From the NCBI RefSeq assembly GCF_905475395.1, contig NC_058337.1:137723960-137787959 (forward strand): a DNA stretch of 64,000 bases. Direction: 5' to 3'. This document shows positions 21,738-33,039 of this stretch, in pieces; position 1 is the first letter of the stretch, and each line of letters begins with the position of its first letter. This DNA comes from Chrysoperla carnea. Lineage: Eukaryota > Arthropoda > Insecta > Neuroptera > Chrysopidae. The position numbers and the translations under genes are program-made. The notes beneath the pieces were generated by a model. That model did no database searches. It worked only from the letters and a program-made list of their open reading frames with translations, and had not been told where the DNA came from.

Positions 21738-22580
21738 ATAATACTCACTTTAGATTAGTCGGCGATCCCAGATCTATATAATACGCCTTCTTTACTTCAT
21801 ATGCAATGCCTTGCAAAGTTATTTCTGCTAATCGAGCTGTTTTGCCTTCTTTTGAACCAGCAGAAGCTCGCAGTACAGAGCTGTATCTCCGATAAAGTAT
21901 AAAGTTTGTGTAAAAGAGTCAAATTAAGATCAGGTGATAACTATTTACGGTTGGGGTTTTTAGCTCTTGTATAATGCGACTGAAAACTTGGAAATTTGTC
22001 TATATGTTCACGAACAGATTGTAAGCGTACGTCTGAAATTTTGTTTGACGGAGTACTACTCCCTCGCTTGTCAGATCCAATTTGCTCTCCAATTTTCAAG
22101 TTCTTTATTTCTTGAGTCATTCGGCCATCAGAGATTTGGAATGTCTGAAGAAAGAATTTCTTACAAACGTTGATAGTTGCTCCTTCTGAATGTATAAAAA
22201 AAACTGTTGGAGACTGACTTTGGAAGGCGAGGCTCGTTTGTAGGACGTCTAACTTTTGATACACTTTGTTTAACCAATCCACACAAATAGCAGTTTTGCG
22301 CAGTAAATGAGCCTAACTGCCAGAACGACTTAAATGCATGTTTCCGTGCTTCTTCAGTTATCTTATCAAAGCACTTTTTATTGCATGAACAGTTGGTATT
22401 TACAAAACTCTTACCATGAGTTGTTTTGCCTTTCTCTGTAGTGTACTCAAGACCTAAGTTTCTGAGGCGCTTTCTTTTTTCTTTTCATTTCTAATTTATT
22501 CTTTTTCGAGTTTTTGTTGGTTTTGGATCATCTGCTACAGCATCCCCATTGGGCTCTTGGATCTCGAGTTCACTTTCTGA
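21738..22580 (-). pseudogene. Decayed transposase-like gene of the SHY-R-NRK family
   Basis: The longest piece, 22282-21941, gives 113 codons with VCKKFFLQTFQISDGR, a GSDKRGSSTPSNKI stretch, a VREHIDKFPSFQSHY segment and ...NPNRK. Upstream on the same strand, in shifting frames up to about 22580, are an acidic patch (SESELEIQEPNGD), TRKR, LRNLGLEYTTEKGKT and a C-S-C-N-K-K-C motif. This order (basic patch, Cys motif, VCKKFFLQT, SHY..) is typical of a repeated insect protein family thought to derive from DNA transposons. Several stops and frameshifts make it nonfunctional. The catalytic part downstream is missing. Confidence 0.55.
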
Positions 22581-22859
22581 AACCAAAACAAATTATGTAG
22601 ATACCATTACAAACACAGTTAATGTGTTAAGTGTTTAATACATTAGGTCTAATTAGTTTCAGGTTAAGTTTTACTTTTAATAGAAATTCAACAAAAATAA
22701 ACTTAACAGTTGAAGTGAAACTTTTTATGGGACACTAGCGTTTTGTCATGAGAGTTAACTCGTAGAGCTAACAAGCTAACAAACTGTTAAACTCCTTGTC
22801 TCTTTCTTATTACCATTTACTCCAGCAGAGTGAGAGAGGCCGTGGGACTTGATAACTGT

Positions 22860-23180
22860 ACATATACCATTTATTTATTAAACAAGGATAGTTCAAACCT
22901 ACTTACATTTAAATCTTATATGTCGATCTTTATTTATTAAATGTTATTAAAGTACATATACCATTATAAAGTACTGTACATATACCATTTATTTATTAAA
23001 CAAGGATAGTTCAAACCTACTTACATTTAAATCTTATATGTCGATCTTTATTTATTAAATGTTATTAAAGTGAAACTTTTTATGGGACACTAGCGTTTTT
23101 ATTAAACAAGAATAGTTCAAACCTACTTACATTTAAATCTAATATGTCGATCTTTATTTATTTATTAAATGTTATCTGTA
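22860..23180 (+). repeat. Tandem repeat, about 85-bp unit, roughly three copies
   Basis: The unit ACCATTTATTTATTAAACAA.. through GTCGATCTTTATTTATTAAATG occurs at about 22867-22951 and 22986-23071, and in part at 23099-23172. Copies are near identical. Fragments GTGAAACTTTTTATGGGACA and CACTAGCGTTTT at 22717 and 23070 belong to the same duplication. Confidence 0.65.
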
Positions 23181-23280
23181 TATTGTTTTTATTCTCTATT
23201 ATTTGTTGTTATCTGTATATCTATTATTTGTTGTTATCTGTATATTGTTTTTATTCTCAGTTATTGTCAATGAAGATACA

Positions 23281-23726
23281 AAAAATGTATGCGTCAGTCC
23301 AAAACTAACAGCGTCAAAAGTGAAACTTTTTATGTAATTCAAAAACTGTCAATGAGTGTACAAAAAAATACATTGCAGCAAAGAAAAATTGACTGGAAAT
23401 TATAATAAAAATGATTTATAATAAAAATCAAGAAAAATCTACAGACTATCCCGAATTAATTACTACGGAAGTTTCACTCGTACGTACTATTATTTACATA
23501 TACATAAAACTATATACATATACGTACAAGTGAAACTTCCCTAGTAATTAATTCGGGATAGTCTGTAGATTTTTCTTGATTTTTATTATAAATCATTTTT
23601 ATTATAATTTCCAGTCAATTTTTCTTTGCTGCAATGTATTTTTTTGTACACTCATTGACAGTTTTTGAATTACATAAAAAGTTTCACTTTTGACGCTGTT
23701 AGTTTTGGACTGACGCATACATTTTT
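23281..23726. mobile_element. Near-perfect 446-bp palindrome (foldback MITE)
   Basis: Left arm 23281-23495 and right arm about 23520-23726 are reverse complements with only about two mismatches visible, around a spacer of about 30 bases (ATTATTTACATATACATAAAA). Arms contain GCGTCAGTCCAAAACTAACA and CAGACTATCCCGAATTAATT. No coding frame. Its right end directly abuts the 3' end of the LINE at 23727. Confidence 0.75.
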
Positions 23727-23944
23727 ATTATTATACTGTGTTTCTAACAACTAGGTCATTTACACAGTGATAGATGAAACATTAGAAGATATATGTACAG
23801 ATAGTATATAAATGTAATTATAATATTGAAGAACTTAAATAAGTAGGTATAGATAATTATGTTTTAGTTATGATAATCCATGGTAAAATTAATAATATAT
23901 ATGATAGCGTTGATTTTATTTTAGTTTGAATAGAGTTTAAATTT

Positions 23945-26900
23945 TTATATTTGGTTTAGTAATCCTGTTTGCTGGAGGAACGAGAATAGTGTGTTGATGG
24001 TGTCCTGGTCATCTCCGAGTGCAATAGCAATCGTATCAGGGAAGTTTGTTTTTGTTCGAATACGTTCTAGTTTTCTACATCTTATTAGAATATGATTCAC
24101 TGTTATTGGCTCTTGACATAGTTCACATATCGGTTGAGGAGTTTTATTTAGAATGTATGAATGTGTAATTTTTGTATGTCCGGTCCTTAAACGTGTAAGT
24201 GCTATTTCATATTGTCTTTTGTTTTGATAACTTGTTTGCCATTCGGTTGTATTTTCTTTAATATTGCGGAGCTTGTTTTGTGTAATTCGAGACCATTGTT
24301 GGTCGCGTTTTTCTTTAAGGAGTAGCTTTATTGCATTTATGGCATCTTGGCTTATAGTTGTTTGGAGGGGTGTTCCATTACAGTGAGCGTCCTTGGCTGC
24401 TTGATCTGCTAGTTCGTTTCCAGGAATATTAATGTGGCTTGGTACCCATAGCAGTGTGATTGTTAGATGATAAGTTTGGGTGAGGGTATAAATTTTCTGT
24501 TGTATGGTTTGTATAAGCGAGTTTTGCGTATTTTCATTTTGAATCGCTTTTAGTGTGCTCAAAGAGTCAGATGCTATTAGAATTTTATGAAGTTTTTCTT
24601 TATTCAACTGTACATACTTTAATGCTTGATCAATTGCCAGTGCTTCGGCCGTGAAGTTCGTAGCCAGTGAGTTCAATTTGAATTTGTGAGTCTCTGCTTC
24701 ATTATAAATGAAGGCACAGGTGGTCGATGTTGCTGTTGATGAACCATCAGTATATATGGTTATGTAGTTATGGTATTTATTTTGCCTGAGTTCATAAAAC
24801 ATTTGTTTATAGAGTTCATTTGGTGTTGATTGCTTAGTATTTTCATTTAATGTAAGATCTACATTAATTATTAATCGTTGCCATGGTGGTAGTAGGTGGA
24901 TTGTATTTTTAGGGAGAATGTGATCGGTTAGATTTAGGTTTGTATTTAAGTTTTCAAGGGTTATATGTTGGTATAAGGCAATTGGTTTAGGAAGGGATTT
25001 TTTATTATTAAAGATGTGCTTGAGTATGAGAGGAATTTTGAGGGAGCGCTTTAAGATTTCATTTTGTCTTTCGTGAATTTTGATACATATCTTCATCAGC
25101 ATAAATGTTCTTCTTTCCGCCAGGTTTGGTTCTCCCAATTCTGCGTAAATACTTTCTATCGGAGTTGTCCGGTAAGCTCCAGTAATTATCCTCAATGCAG
25201 AGTTATTTATAATATTTAGAGGATTCAGAGTTCTTGGTTTTGCGGATGCGTATAAATGACATCCATAGTCTAGTTTTGATCTGACGAGTGCATAGTAAAT
25301 TTTTTTTTAGAGTTTTGCGGTCTGATCCTGTGTTTTTGTTCGATAGTATTTTAAGGATGTTCATTTTCCGAGTGAGTTCATTTTTGAGGTAAGTCACATG
25401 AGCAGTCCATTTAAGCTTTTCGTCAAAATGTAGACCTAGAAACTTTTTACTGTTGGTGTTTTCTATGGATTTGTTGTTTATTTGTAGGTTAAGTTTATGT
25501 TTAGTTTTTCTATGAAATGACATGTATTTGGTTTTTGACGTTGAGAAATGGAGCCCGTTTTTTTTACCCCATTCGTTTATTTGGTTTACTGCCTGTTGTA
25601 AATATTTTTGAGCATAGTTTAGGTTGGATGTTGGGATATATATAATTATGTCGTCTGCATATATGAGGAAACGTGTGGGAAAGGGAATTATTTGTGTAAT
25701 ATCATCGATAGCGAATAGCGATGTTAAATAAAACTGCAGAAAGGACGGATCCTTGTGGTAAGCCATTTTCTTGGGTGTATGCATGTGAATATTTGCCATT
25801 TACTTTCACTTTGAATGTTCTTTGTGTCAGAAAGTTTTTGATGTATAGAGGTAAATTGCCGCGCAATCCCCATTTGTGTAGAGTTTGTAGGATTTTATGT
25901 CTCCATGTCGTATCAAAGGCTTTTTCTATGTCGAAAAAGACTGCATTGACATTTTGATTGATTGCAAATGCGGTTTTAATATCAATATCAAGTATAGTAA
26001 GGCAGTCTATTGTTGATCGTTGGGTTCTAAAGCCATACTGTTGATTGTGAAGTAATGAGTTTTTTTCTATAATCCATTGGAGCCTCTTATAAGCCATGCG
26101 TTCTAGTATCTTTGAAATATGATTTGTCAGAGATATAGGCCTATAGCTAGAGGGATCTAATTTATTTTTTCCATTTTTGTATATGGGTACAATAACGCAT
26201 TCCTTCCAATTGTAGGGGATTTCGCCTGTTTTCCATATTTCGTTCATTATATCTAATAGTAGATTAAGAGATGATTCGTGTAATTTCTGGAACATTTCTA
26301 TATGAATATTGTCTGGGCCAGGTGAGGATTTTTTAATATGATTAAGTGACAGCGAAAATTCATGGAATGTAAATGGTTGGTTGTATTGTAATTGATTTTG
26401 GGTGGTAAAGTCTATATTGGATGTTATTTCAATTTTATTTCTTTGTTGAAAATAGTTGTCATCAAATTGATAATTAGTAGAAATATTTGCGTAGTATTTT
26501 GCAAGTTCTTCGGCAATGTCTTTGTTTTCCGTTACTATTTGACCATTAGAGTTTATCGCATTAATTGTGTTCTGGTTATTAGTAATTCCCCAATTAATTC
26601 TATTTATACTGTTCCATATATCCCGCTCTGATGTATTGCTATTAATATTTTGGGTAAAATCATTCCAGCATTTTTGTTTTTCTTTTAATATTTCTTGCCT
26701 CACTTTCGCTCTTAGTTTTTTATATTCCTGGAAGTACTCTTGCAGTTTTGTTTTTTTGTATTTTCTAATCATACTTTTTCTTTTTTTAATTAATTCAGCT
26801 ATATTACTGTTCCACCAGGGAACCTGCTTGTTTTTGTGATGTATATATTTTTGTTGTATGCATTGTGGTATTGCATTGTTTATTGTAGTATGTAAGAGAT

Positions 26901-27689
26901 CTAATCTTTCACGTAGCGAGTTGGATTTTACATCCTTAATTTTTGTTAATAGTTTGTATTCTTCCCAGTTAGCATCTTCAAATATGTATTTTACTGTCGT
27001 GTGATTATTTTTCGGTTGTAGTAAATGATCAATCAATATAGGAAAATGATCACTAGAGCAGAGGTCTTCGTGTGTGTCCCATATAAGCCTTCTGGAAAGA
27101 TGTGTTGTGGATAGTGTTATATCAATATTTGTGAATTTGGCAGTAGATGTTGAAATATGCGTAGGTTTACCATTGTTTAATATCGTTAAATTATTATTAG
27201 TAAATATTAAATCTTCAATTTGTTTTCCACGAGTATCTGTGATTTCGCTTCCTATAAGTGTTGTATGTGTGTTTAAATCTCCCAACAATATGTATGGTCC
27301 GGTTAGTTGGTCGGTTATGTTTTGAATTTCTTCGGTAGTAAATTGTTTGTCTGGTGGAATGTATATGTTACATATTTTGAATTTGTCTTTTTGTGTGAGG
27401 AAAATTTCTACCGTTATTGCTTGTAAATGAGTTTCAACATTGATTTGTTGGGCATATAAATTTTTATGTACATAAGTTGCAACTCCACCGGATGCTTTTC
27501 TACATTGTCTACATAGTCGTGTCTAAACTGATTATAGTTCATTAATAGAGCTGTTTGGTCAGGTGTCAGGTGAGTTTCCTGCAAGCATAGTATTTTGGGT
27601 TGATAGTTGTTAATTAGTATTTTTAATTCAGACAGTCTTGCAAAAAATCCATTGACATTCCATTGTATTATGGTTTTATTAAGATTCAT
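23945..27689 (-). pseudogene. LINE ORF2: endonuclease, reverse transcriptase, RNase H (frameshifted)
   Basis: It starts with ATG one base after the ORF1 stop. Endonuclease part: IIQWNVNG, CLQETHL, GDLNTH and SSDHFPI motifs, with a frameshift near 27490. Reverse transcriptase part: SPGPDNIH, SYRPISLTNHISKILER, QYGFR, FFDIEKAFDTTWR, LPQGSVLS and, after a frameshift near 25750, YADDIIIY with the catalytic DD. RNase H part after another shift near 25250: YTDGSS, EALAIDQAL, SDSLSTLKAI and GNELADQAAK, keeping the acidic catalytic residues. A C-terminal CELCQEPITVNHIL zinc-like motif follows. All domains are present, so inactivation is recent and due to a few indels. Confidence 0.85.
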
Positions 27690-27690
27690 T

Positions 27691-29103
27691 TTAAGTTGAG
27701 ATTCCGTCTTCCTCACCAGTACTTGATGCATCAGCATCATTGTCTGACTTCTGCTTAGGGCTAGCAGTAATTTTCTTTTTTAACCTGGTGAGTGCGGACT
27801 TAGCGTTGGGATTATTTTCTGGGATGTAATATAGGGCGTCTATCATTTCTATGATGTGTTCTGGGCGTATATTCAGTGCTTTTATGATTTGGTTTATTTT
27901 AGTTGGATTTGTGGTACCTTGTGTGTCAATTATAAATTTTTGGAATTGTTCAAATTTAAGTATGTACTTTTCCGGTTCCAATGCCATGGGTTCTTTAAAT
28001 ATTTGAATAAAATCTATTGTGGTTTGTTTATCAGTTTTTGATTTTTTATTACCTTGTCCTTTGTTTGATATTGCTGGCTGGTTCGTTGTAATAGGATTTT
28101 CTTGGGGGGATGGTGCTTTTTCTATAGTAATACTTCGTTCTATTTCTAGGTGTGGAGTTTGAGAAGCTGTTATAATTATTGTTTGTTCATTTTCGGAGTC
28201 TTGGGTACTGCTAGTGCTTAAAGTACAGCGGGGTCGTTTGAGGATTTGATTTTTATTTGAGATGGTTGTTACTATTTCTTTAACATTGTTATTTGAATTA
28301 ATGGTGACATTTTGAGTATTTGGTTTATCGTTGGTGGTTTTTTGTATGGTTGGGTTTTCTAGGTTGTTGTTGTCTGTGGTTTGAATGTCTGTGTGGGTTG
28401 TTTCTGTTTCATCCGGTTTTTGAATATTTTGTTCTTTTGAATTTGGTAAGTGTTGGATTTGAGAGGTATTTGTTGTGGTAGTTTGCATGTTATTTCTGCA
28501 TCGGTCTTTTGTGTGACCATGTTTGTTGCAGATTTCGCATTTTTCAGTACTGAGATAGATTCGGTGGGTTTCATTTTCATGGTCTATCAGAATTGAATCT
28601 GGAATCGGCGTTTCTTCTTGTGGAAGATAGTAAATTTGCCTTCTTCCGCTATTTATGTGCATCAATTCTGGATTTGCCAATTTAACTCTGGTTATTGATG
28701 ATGTTGTTTTTATTTTGTTGATTGTTAAGTGATGTAATATAATATCGTTGGGGATATTTGCTGGTACAGTTATTAATAGTCGTTTCGTTGGAGTTACTAA
28801 TTTTCTGAGGGGGGTATTATGTCCATTTACAATTATTTCTTTATATTTTTCCGCTATTTCGTTGGCTATCTCTTTTGTTTTCAGATATATACATATTCTA
28901 TTGAAACTCATAGGGTATGCGTCAGTGATTTCGTTTAGATTTATGATTTTTCGTAGTGCTAATATATGATCGGTGAATTCTACGTTGTCTATTTTTTGTA
29001 TAACAATCGCATGATGTTTTGTAGGGTATGTTTCAGTTTTTAGTATATTTGAGTATGTGGAGGTTGATGGTGATTGAGTAGATAAAATGTTTGGTGATTG
29101 CAT
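27691..29103 (-). CDS. LINE ORF1, zinc-knuckle Gag-like protein
   Basis: 470 codons from ATG at 29103 with no interruption. The N-terminal half contains a globular region with ITVPANIPNDII. A CCHC knuckle (CEICNKHGHTKDRC) lies at about residues 191-204. A long low-complexity T/N/Q-rich segment and a lysine-rich C-terminus follow. It ends TAA, one base before the ORF2 ATG, suggesting coupled or reinitiated translation of ORF2. Gag-like ORF1 proteins bind element RNA into particles. Confidence 0.8.
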   Translation of the reverse strand: MQSPNILSTQSPSTSTYSNILKTETYPTKHHAIVIQKIDNVEFTDHILALRKIINLNEITDAYPMSFNRICIYLKTKEIANEIAEKYKEIIVNGHNTPLRKLVTPTKRLLITVPANIPNDIILHHLTINKIKTTSSITRVKLANPELMHINSGRRQIYYLPQEETPIPDSILIDHENETHRIYLSTEKCEICNKHGHTKDRCRNNMQTTTTNTSQIQHLPNSKEQNIQKPDETETTHTDIQTTDNNNLENPTIQKTTNDKPNTQNVTINSNNNVKEIVTTISNKNQILKRPRCTLSTSSTQDSENEQTIIITASQTPHLEIERSITIEKAPSPQENPITTNQPAISNKGQGNKKSKTDKQTTIDFIQIFKEPMALEPEKYILKFEQFQKFIIDTQGTTNPTKINQIIKALNIRPEHIIEMIDALYYIPENNPNAKSALTRLKKKITASPKQKSDNDADASSTGEEDGIST

Positions 29104-29449
29104 GTTGAGTGTTTTAAGTGTAGTTGTTTTTATGGTGTAGATTTTTTTAAGTATATTTTATTTTAATTTGTTTGTTGTATACAAATTAATTTTTTGGTTG
29201 TTTTTATTAATATATCCATGTAGGTATTATATTTTATGTAACTTGTTTTGGTCTACTCACTCAGAGTGAGTAGTTGTATATGTGTCTATGTGTACTATAA
29301 CTATTTATGTATTTTTGTTGTTTCACGTAAATATTAGAATAATAAGTTGACAATTTATTTTTTAATCACAACAATAAGTAAGTGTTCACTGTATCACTGT
29401 CTAGATTAAAACTCTATAATCATGTATTCTATAATACATATATTTTTAT

Positions 29450-29510
29450 GGCTGAACAAGTTTTTACATAATAATTGGTAAATTTATTATGTAAAAATTT
29501 TTCAGCTCCA
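29450..29510. repeat. Short hairpin between the LINE and the P-like remnant
   Basis: AAGTTTTTACATAATAA and TTATTATGTAAAAATTTT are inverted around a 7-8-base loop at about 29458-29502. AT-rich. Function unknown. Confidence 0.4.
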
Positions 29511-29729
29511 TGAATTTATCATAATAAAATATTGAATGACATTTTCTTTGTCAGCATTGATTTCAGAAGATCAAAATAATCATGTATTTCATTTTATATT
29601 GCAGAAAAAAATAAGTATAACAGATGAACAGCCTTCAACTGCGTGAACAGCGACTGACGTTCTGAAAAAAATGAAAAATATTTTAAAGACGACAACGATC
29701 GACTTCAAAATGGTTATCTTAGTGAGTTA

Positions 29730-31120
29730 ATTCATTTTAATTCATCAACGCTTATTTCAGAAACAGCAAATCAATGCTAAAATACCTGTTTTTTGTAGTA
29801 TACACTTCCGATTGTGAATATTTTAAAGCTTGCAGTGGAGTTCTTGACATCATCGCTCTGATTAAATTGTCAATCAGTCGGATAAAACGCTGTGAAGGCA
29901 AAGAATCTTTTAAACTAATATGTGTCTTCGATAAAATTTCCATAGCTTCTGCAACGGGCGTCGAGAAGTACTAAAAAAGAAATGCTCCAATGATATCATA
30001 ATTTTATATTTCTAATCATGTTTATTAAATATGAATGGAACTACTTTTACTTCGAATGCTAAGGAAACTTTCATCTTCTAATAACCAATTGGGTAGGGAT
30101 GAGTTGGTGGCGTCATATCTCTCAATATTCAGTACATCTTCTCAGTGACGTTTTTTACTATTCTGTATGGAGTCTAAAATATTATATGAGTATTAAGTAT
30201 TATTCAGTAGACGTTTCAAAAGAAACCTTAGTTTCTTATGATCGTATTGTTGTTTTTAAATAGATAAATATTAATTTTACCTGAAACCATGAATGCTGAT
30301 AACACTATTCCAAACATTTTTAATGAGATGGCAGAAGTCTGAAAACATAAACAGTTTTCGACGTGGGTTACCTACACGGATGTTCACAAAATTCGAAATC
30401 TTCAGATATTCCTAAAATATCCCAGACTCCTCTGTTCGTTTGTGCTCCATCACTTGATACATCCACATAAAAATTAGCGTTTTCCATAAGAATGATACAT
30501 TCCAAAATCAGTTGATGTAAAATTGAAGTGGTAGTAGCATTCTTGGAAATGAAACAGGCCAAAGCTTGCACCCATCGACTACGAAATTGAACATACATCA
30601 AAACCAATGCATGGTCTCCAGCAACGTTTTTTGATGATTTGGAGTGTGCCGCCCTAAATCTACAAATCCAGTGAATTTTTTTTCTGCCTATCAAACAAAA
30701 TTGCTGATGCAAGCTGCATTTTGTCAACAAGTAGAATTCCACAACGATCTTACACGATCATGCATGATGCTTTTGTTCTTATGCAATCAAAAAGAGCGGT
30801 TTGGAATCCAAAAACCGACGCACTTATCTTTTGAATATATTTATTGAGTGTATCTTGGTGAGGAAGAGGTAGAATATTTCGCTCACGAATAAAATTGTAT
30901 GCATTACTGCTTTTTAATCTGAACAATATACACTCATATATCCAAGACAAATCGTAACGACGCATTTTATTACTGTTTAGTTTTGCTGCATCAAAGCAAT
31001 ACAAAACTATAAGCTGCTGAGATTCTGGGAGCTCTGTAATTTTGCTTTTAATAATTTCCTCGGAACGTTGAGCACATTCTGCTTTTGCAATTCTAAACTG
31101 CTGTTCCAGTATCTCCTAAA
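29730..31120 (-). pseudogene. P-element / THAP9-type transposase remnant
   Basis: Pieces in order on the minus strand: about 31120-30750 (EQQFRIAKAE..., RRYDLSWIYECILFRLKSS, LPLPHQDTLNKYI); 30742-30368 (GDHALVLMYVQFRSRWVQAL, TSILHQLILECI, NFYVDVSSDGAQTNRGVWDI); and about 29990-29752 (a SLKDSLPSQRFIRLIDNL segment). These match the order of the helical region, RNase H-like core and GTP-binding insertion region in P-type transposases. The pieces are separated by frame changes and intron-like gaps. The N-terminal THAP domain and C-terminus are not seen. It is a decayed copy. Confidence 0.65.
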
Positions 31121-31447
31121 CATTAGTAAATAACACAACAAAAAAAGTGAATTGGAAGTTAAATTTTAATAAATGATATTCGATTATTTTCAAGTTCTTA
31201 TATGCATTCATACTGTGCCATGAAAAACATTTTAAACCGAAAAGTAAAAGATACTAAGAAATATATACGTCATCATCATAAATGATTTTAATAAACGTTC
31301 ATTCTTATTTGCTAGAATTCAAAATCAAAACGTATTTATACTAAATTAAATGATTCTCTTTGAAGTGATTTAGACATAATATAGAGTTGTGAAGGTAAAT
31401 AATCAAATTGACACGACAGTAACGATTAATTTATCATTTATTTCATA
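31121..31447. other. Noncoding gap
   Basis: No gene or recognisable repeat. Confidence 0.35.
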
Positions 31448-31565
31448 TAATACTCTAGAGGTGTAAAAGTAACGAAAAAAGCGTACCCGTATGTATTCGT
31501 TACTATAACAATTAGTACTCGTTACTATAGTATCGTTCAGTTACTCGTTACTTCTAATAAAAAAT
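31448..31565 (+). mobile_element. Possible hAT-type transposon terminus
   Basis: TAGAGGTGTAAAAGTAACG at about 31455 followed by repeated GTTACT/AGTAACG words resembles the ends of several hAT families. No partner terminus or transposase was found nearby, so only one end may remain. Confidence 0.35.
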
Positions 31566-32433
31566 TCGGATTTACTATTTTGAAAATTTTAACCGTGAGC
31601 TTTTGTTATATCACAATAACATCACAATCCATTATGCATCAATTTTAACGAAAAAGCTACAAAAAGGGAGTCGAAAATTATTTATTGATAATAATATTTA
31701 AATAACATGCTAACGATAAATCAACATAAAATAGTTTTGTTTAAAATGAAATTAAACATCAAAAATGAAATAAAATATGTTTTAAACAAAATTAGTGTTA
31801 CGGAAAAAAAAGACCGGATAGGGCTATTTAATTGTTTCTCGATAAATATTCGAGAAACAAGAAAACAACCACTTTTTCTTGAAATTCCCTCCGTAACCCC
31901 CAAAACACTCGTATTAAAAATTAATAGAAATGTTGTTTCAAAAGGGAAACATTCCAGAATGGTTCATTCACCAAAATAGTGTTTGAATGATCAACCCTGG
32001 AACATATCAAGTGAAAATAAATTACACAACAGGTTTTAAAATGCTATCCGTATGGAAATTTGATTTTGCGTGCTAGGCCCCAGGCAATCGCTGAAGGCGA
32101 TTACCCCCCAGATACAGACAGACATTGACCTTTCCAAATATGTATCCAATGTATGTTCCCCTGGGTATTTTTCACAAGAAATAATTTCTAGAAATCCGTT
32201 AAAAAAACATTAGTTTATTTTAAACAAACAAAAGATATTTGATTTTTAAATACAAATATATCAAACTTTCAAAGTTAAAGCGTCAGCCATTTTGGTCTGA
32301 CGTTTTAGAATTTAATTAAAAAAACTTAATTAATTCACATCCAAAAAAAAAGTTTAAGTATTGTTCAAATTAGAAACATATTCTAGCCTCGTTATGTGTC
32401 TTGCCCATCAGTGTGAATTTATTTAATTAATTA
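31566..32433. other. Noncoding stretch
   Basis: A frame of 90 codons (31707-31979, plus) is lysine/isoleucine-rich and resembles nothing I know, so I do not call it a gene. The rest is AT-rich. Confidence 0.35.
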
Positions 32434-33034
32434 TAGTCCATTGAAATGTTACATTGACTGAACATTTTCGGGAGGACGCGATTTTATTTGTGGGACATGT
32501 AGGGGAGGTCAATACAACCTTAACCCCAAGTTTGTGGGGTTGGCGCTCTTGTCCCCCGCCCGCCATCTTGAAAAAAGGGGTGGAAACATATATTGCTGTA
32601 TCTCGTAAAATATTGATTTCTCAAAAAATTTGTAAAGACATAATTTGTAGCAAATTGTTGTGGCTACAATTTTGTCTATTTGACTTTTTGCGATAAACTT
32701 AAAATTTAAAAAGTTATGAGCAAAAAAGTAACAAAATCAAAAATTTCTTTTTTTGCTTAATAACTTTTTTCTTGTCATTTTATCATCAATTTTTTACGAC
32801 AATTTGCTACAAATTATGTCTTAACAAATTTTTTGAGAAATGAATATTTTACGAGATACAGCAAAATATGTTTCCACCCCTTTTTTCAAGATGGCGGGCG
32901 GGGGACAAGGGCGCCAACCCCACAAACTTGGGGTTAAGGTTGTATTGACCTCCTCTACATGTCCCACAAATAAAATCGCGTCCTCCCCGAAAATGTTCAG
33001 TTCGGCCCTAAAATTGTAACATTTCAATGGACTA
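32434..33034. mobile_element. 601-bp hairpin MITE with TA at both ends
   Basis: TAGTCCATTGAAATGTTACA at the left end and its complement at the right end. Arms of about 215 bases (32434-32650, 32815-33034) differ by few bases. They contain GATGGCGGGCGGGGGACAAG-type sequence, locally G+C-rich. Both ends are bounded by TA, fitting a mariner-like or similar TA-targeting superfamily. The central 160 bases are AT-rich and noncoding. The paired 68-80-codon frames in the arms are mirror images of the repeat, not genes. Confidence 0.75.
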
Positions 33035-33039
33035 TTACA

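Larger units (their letters stand above)
23727..29360 (-). mobile_element. Near full-length I-like non-LTR retrotransposon
   Basis: Reading on the minus strand: a 5' leader of about 250 bases, ORF1 (29103-27691), ORF2 (27689-23945, frameshifted), a 3' UTR of about 210 bases and a 3' end of ATAATAATAAAAA type. TAA-type tails, a zinc-knuckle ORF1 and an ORF2 with endonuclease, reverse transcriptase and RNase H are known for the I group of LINEs. The precise 5' end and target duplication are uncertain; 29360 is an estimate. Confidence 0.75.

Noticed and set aside
22860..23180. CRISPR-like array of direct repeats
   Set aside because: Units are contiguous 85-bp tandem duplicates without uniform unique spacers, and the genome is eukaryotic.
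25721..28969. Several plus-strand frames of 60-90 codons within the LINE
   Set aside because: They are antisense to ORF1 and ORF2, whose minus-strand domains are unmistakable.
31707..31979. 90-codon plus frame as a gene
   Set aside because: No recognisable domain, no splice or poly(A) context, composition as expected from AT-rich DNA.
32454..33027. Two similar frames of 80 and 68 codons on opposite strands
   Set aside because: They lie in the mirror-image arms of the 601-bp hairpin MITE and are the same sequence read from each arm.
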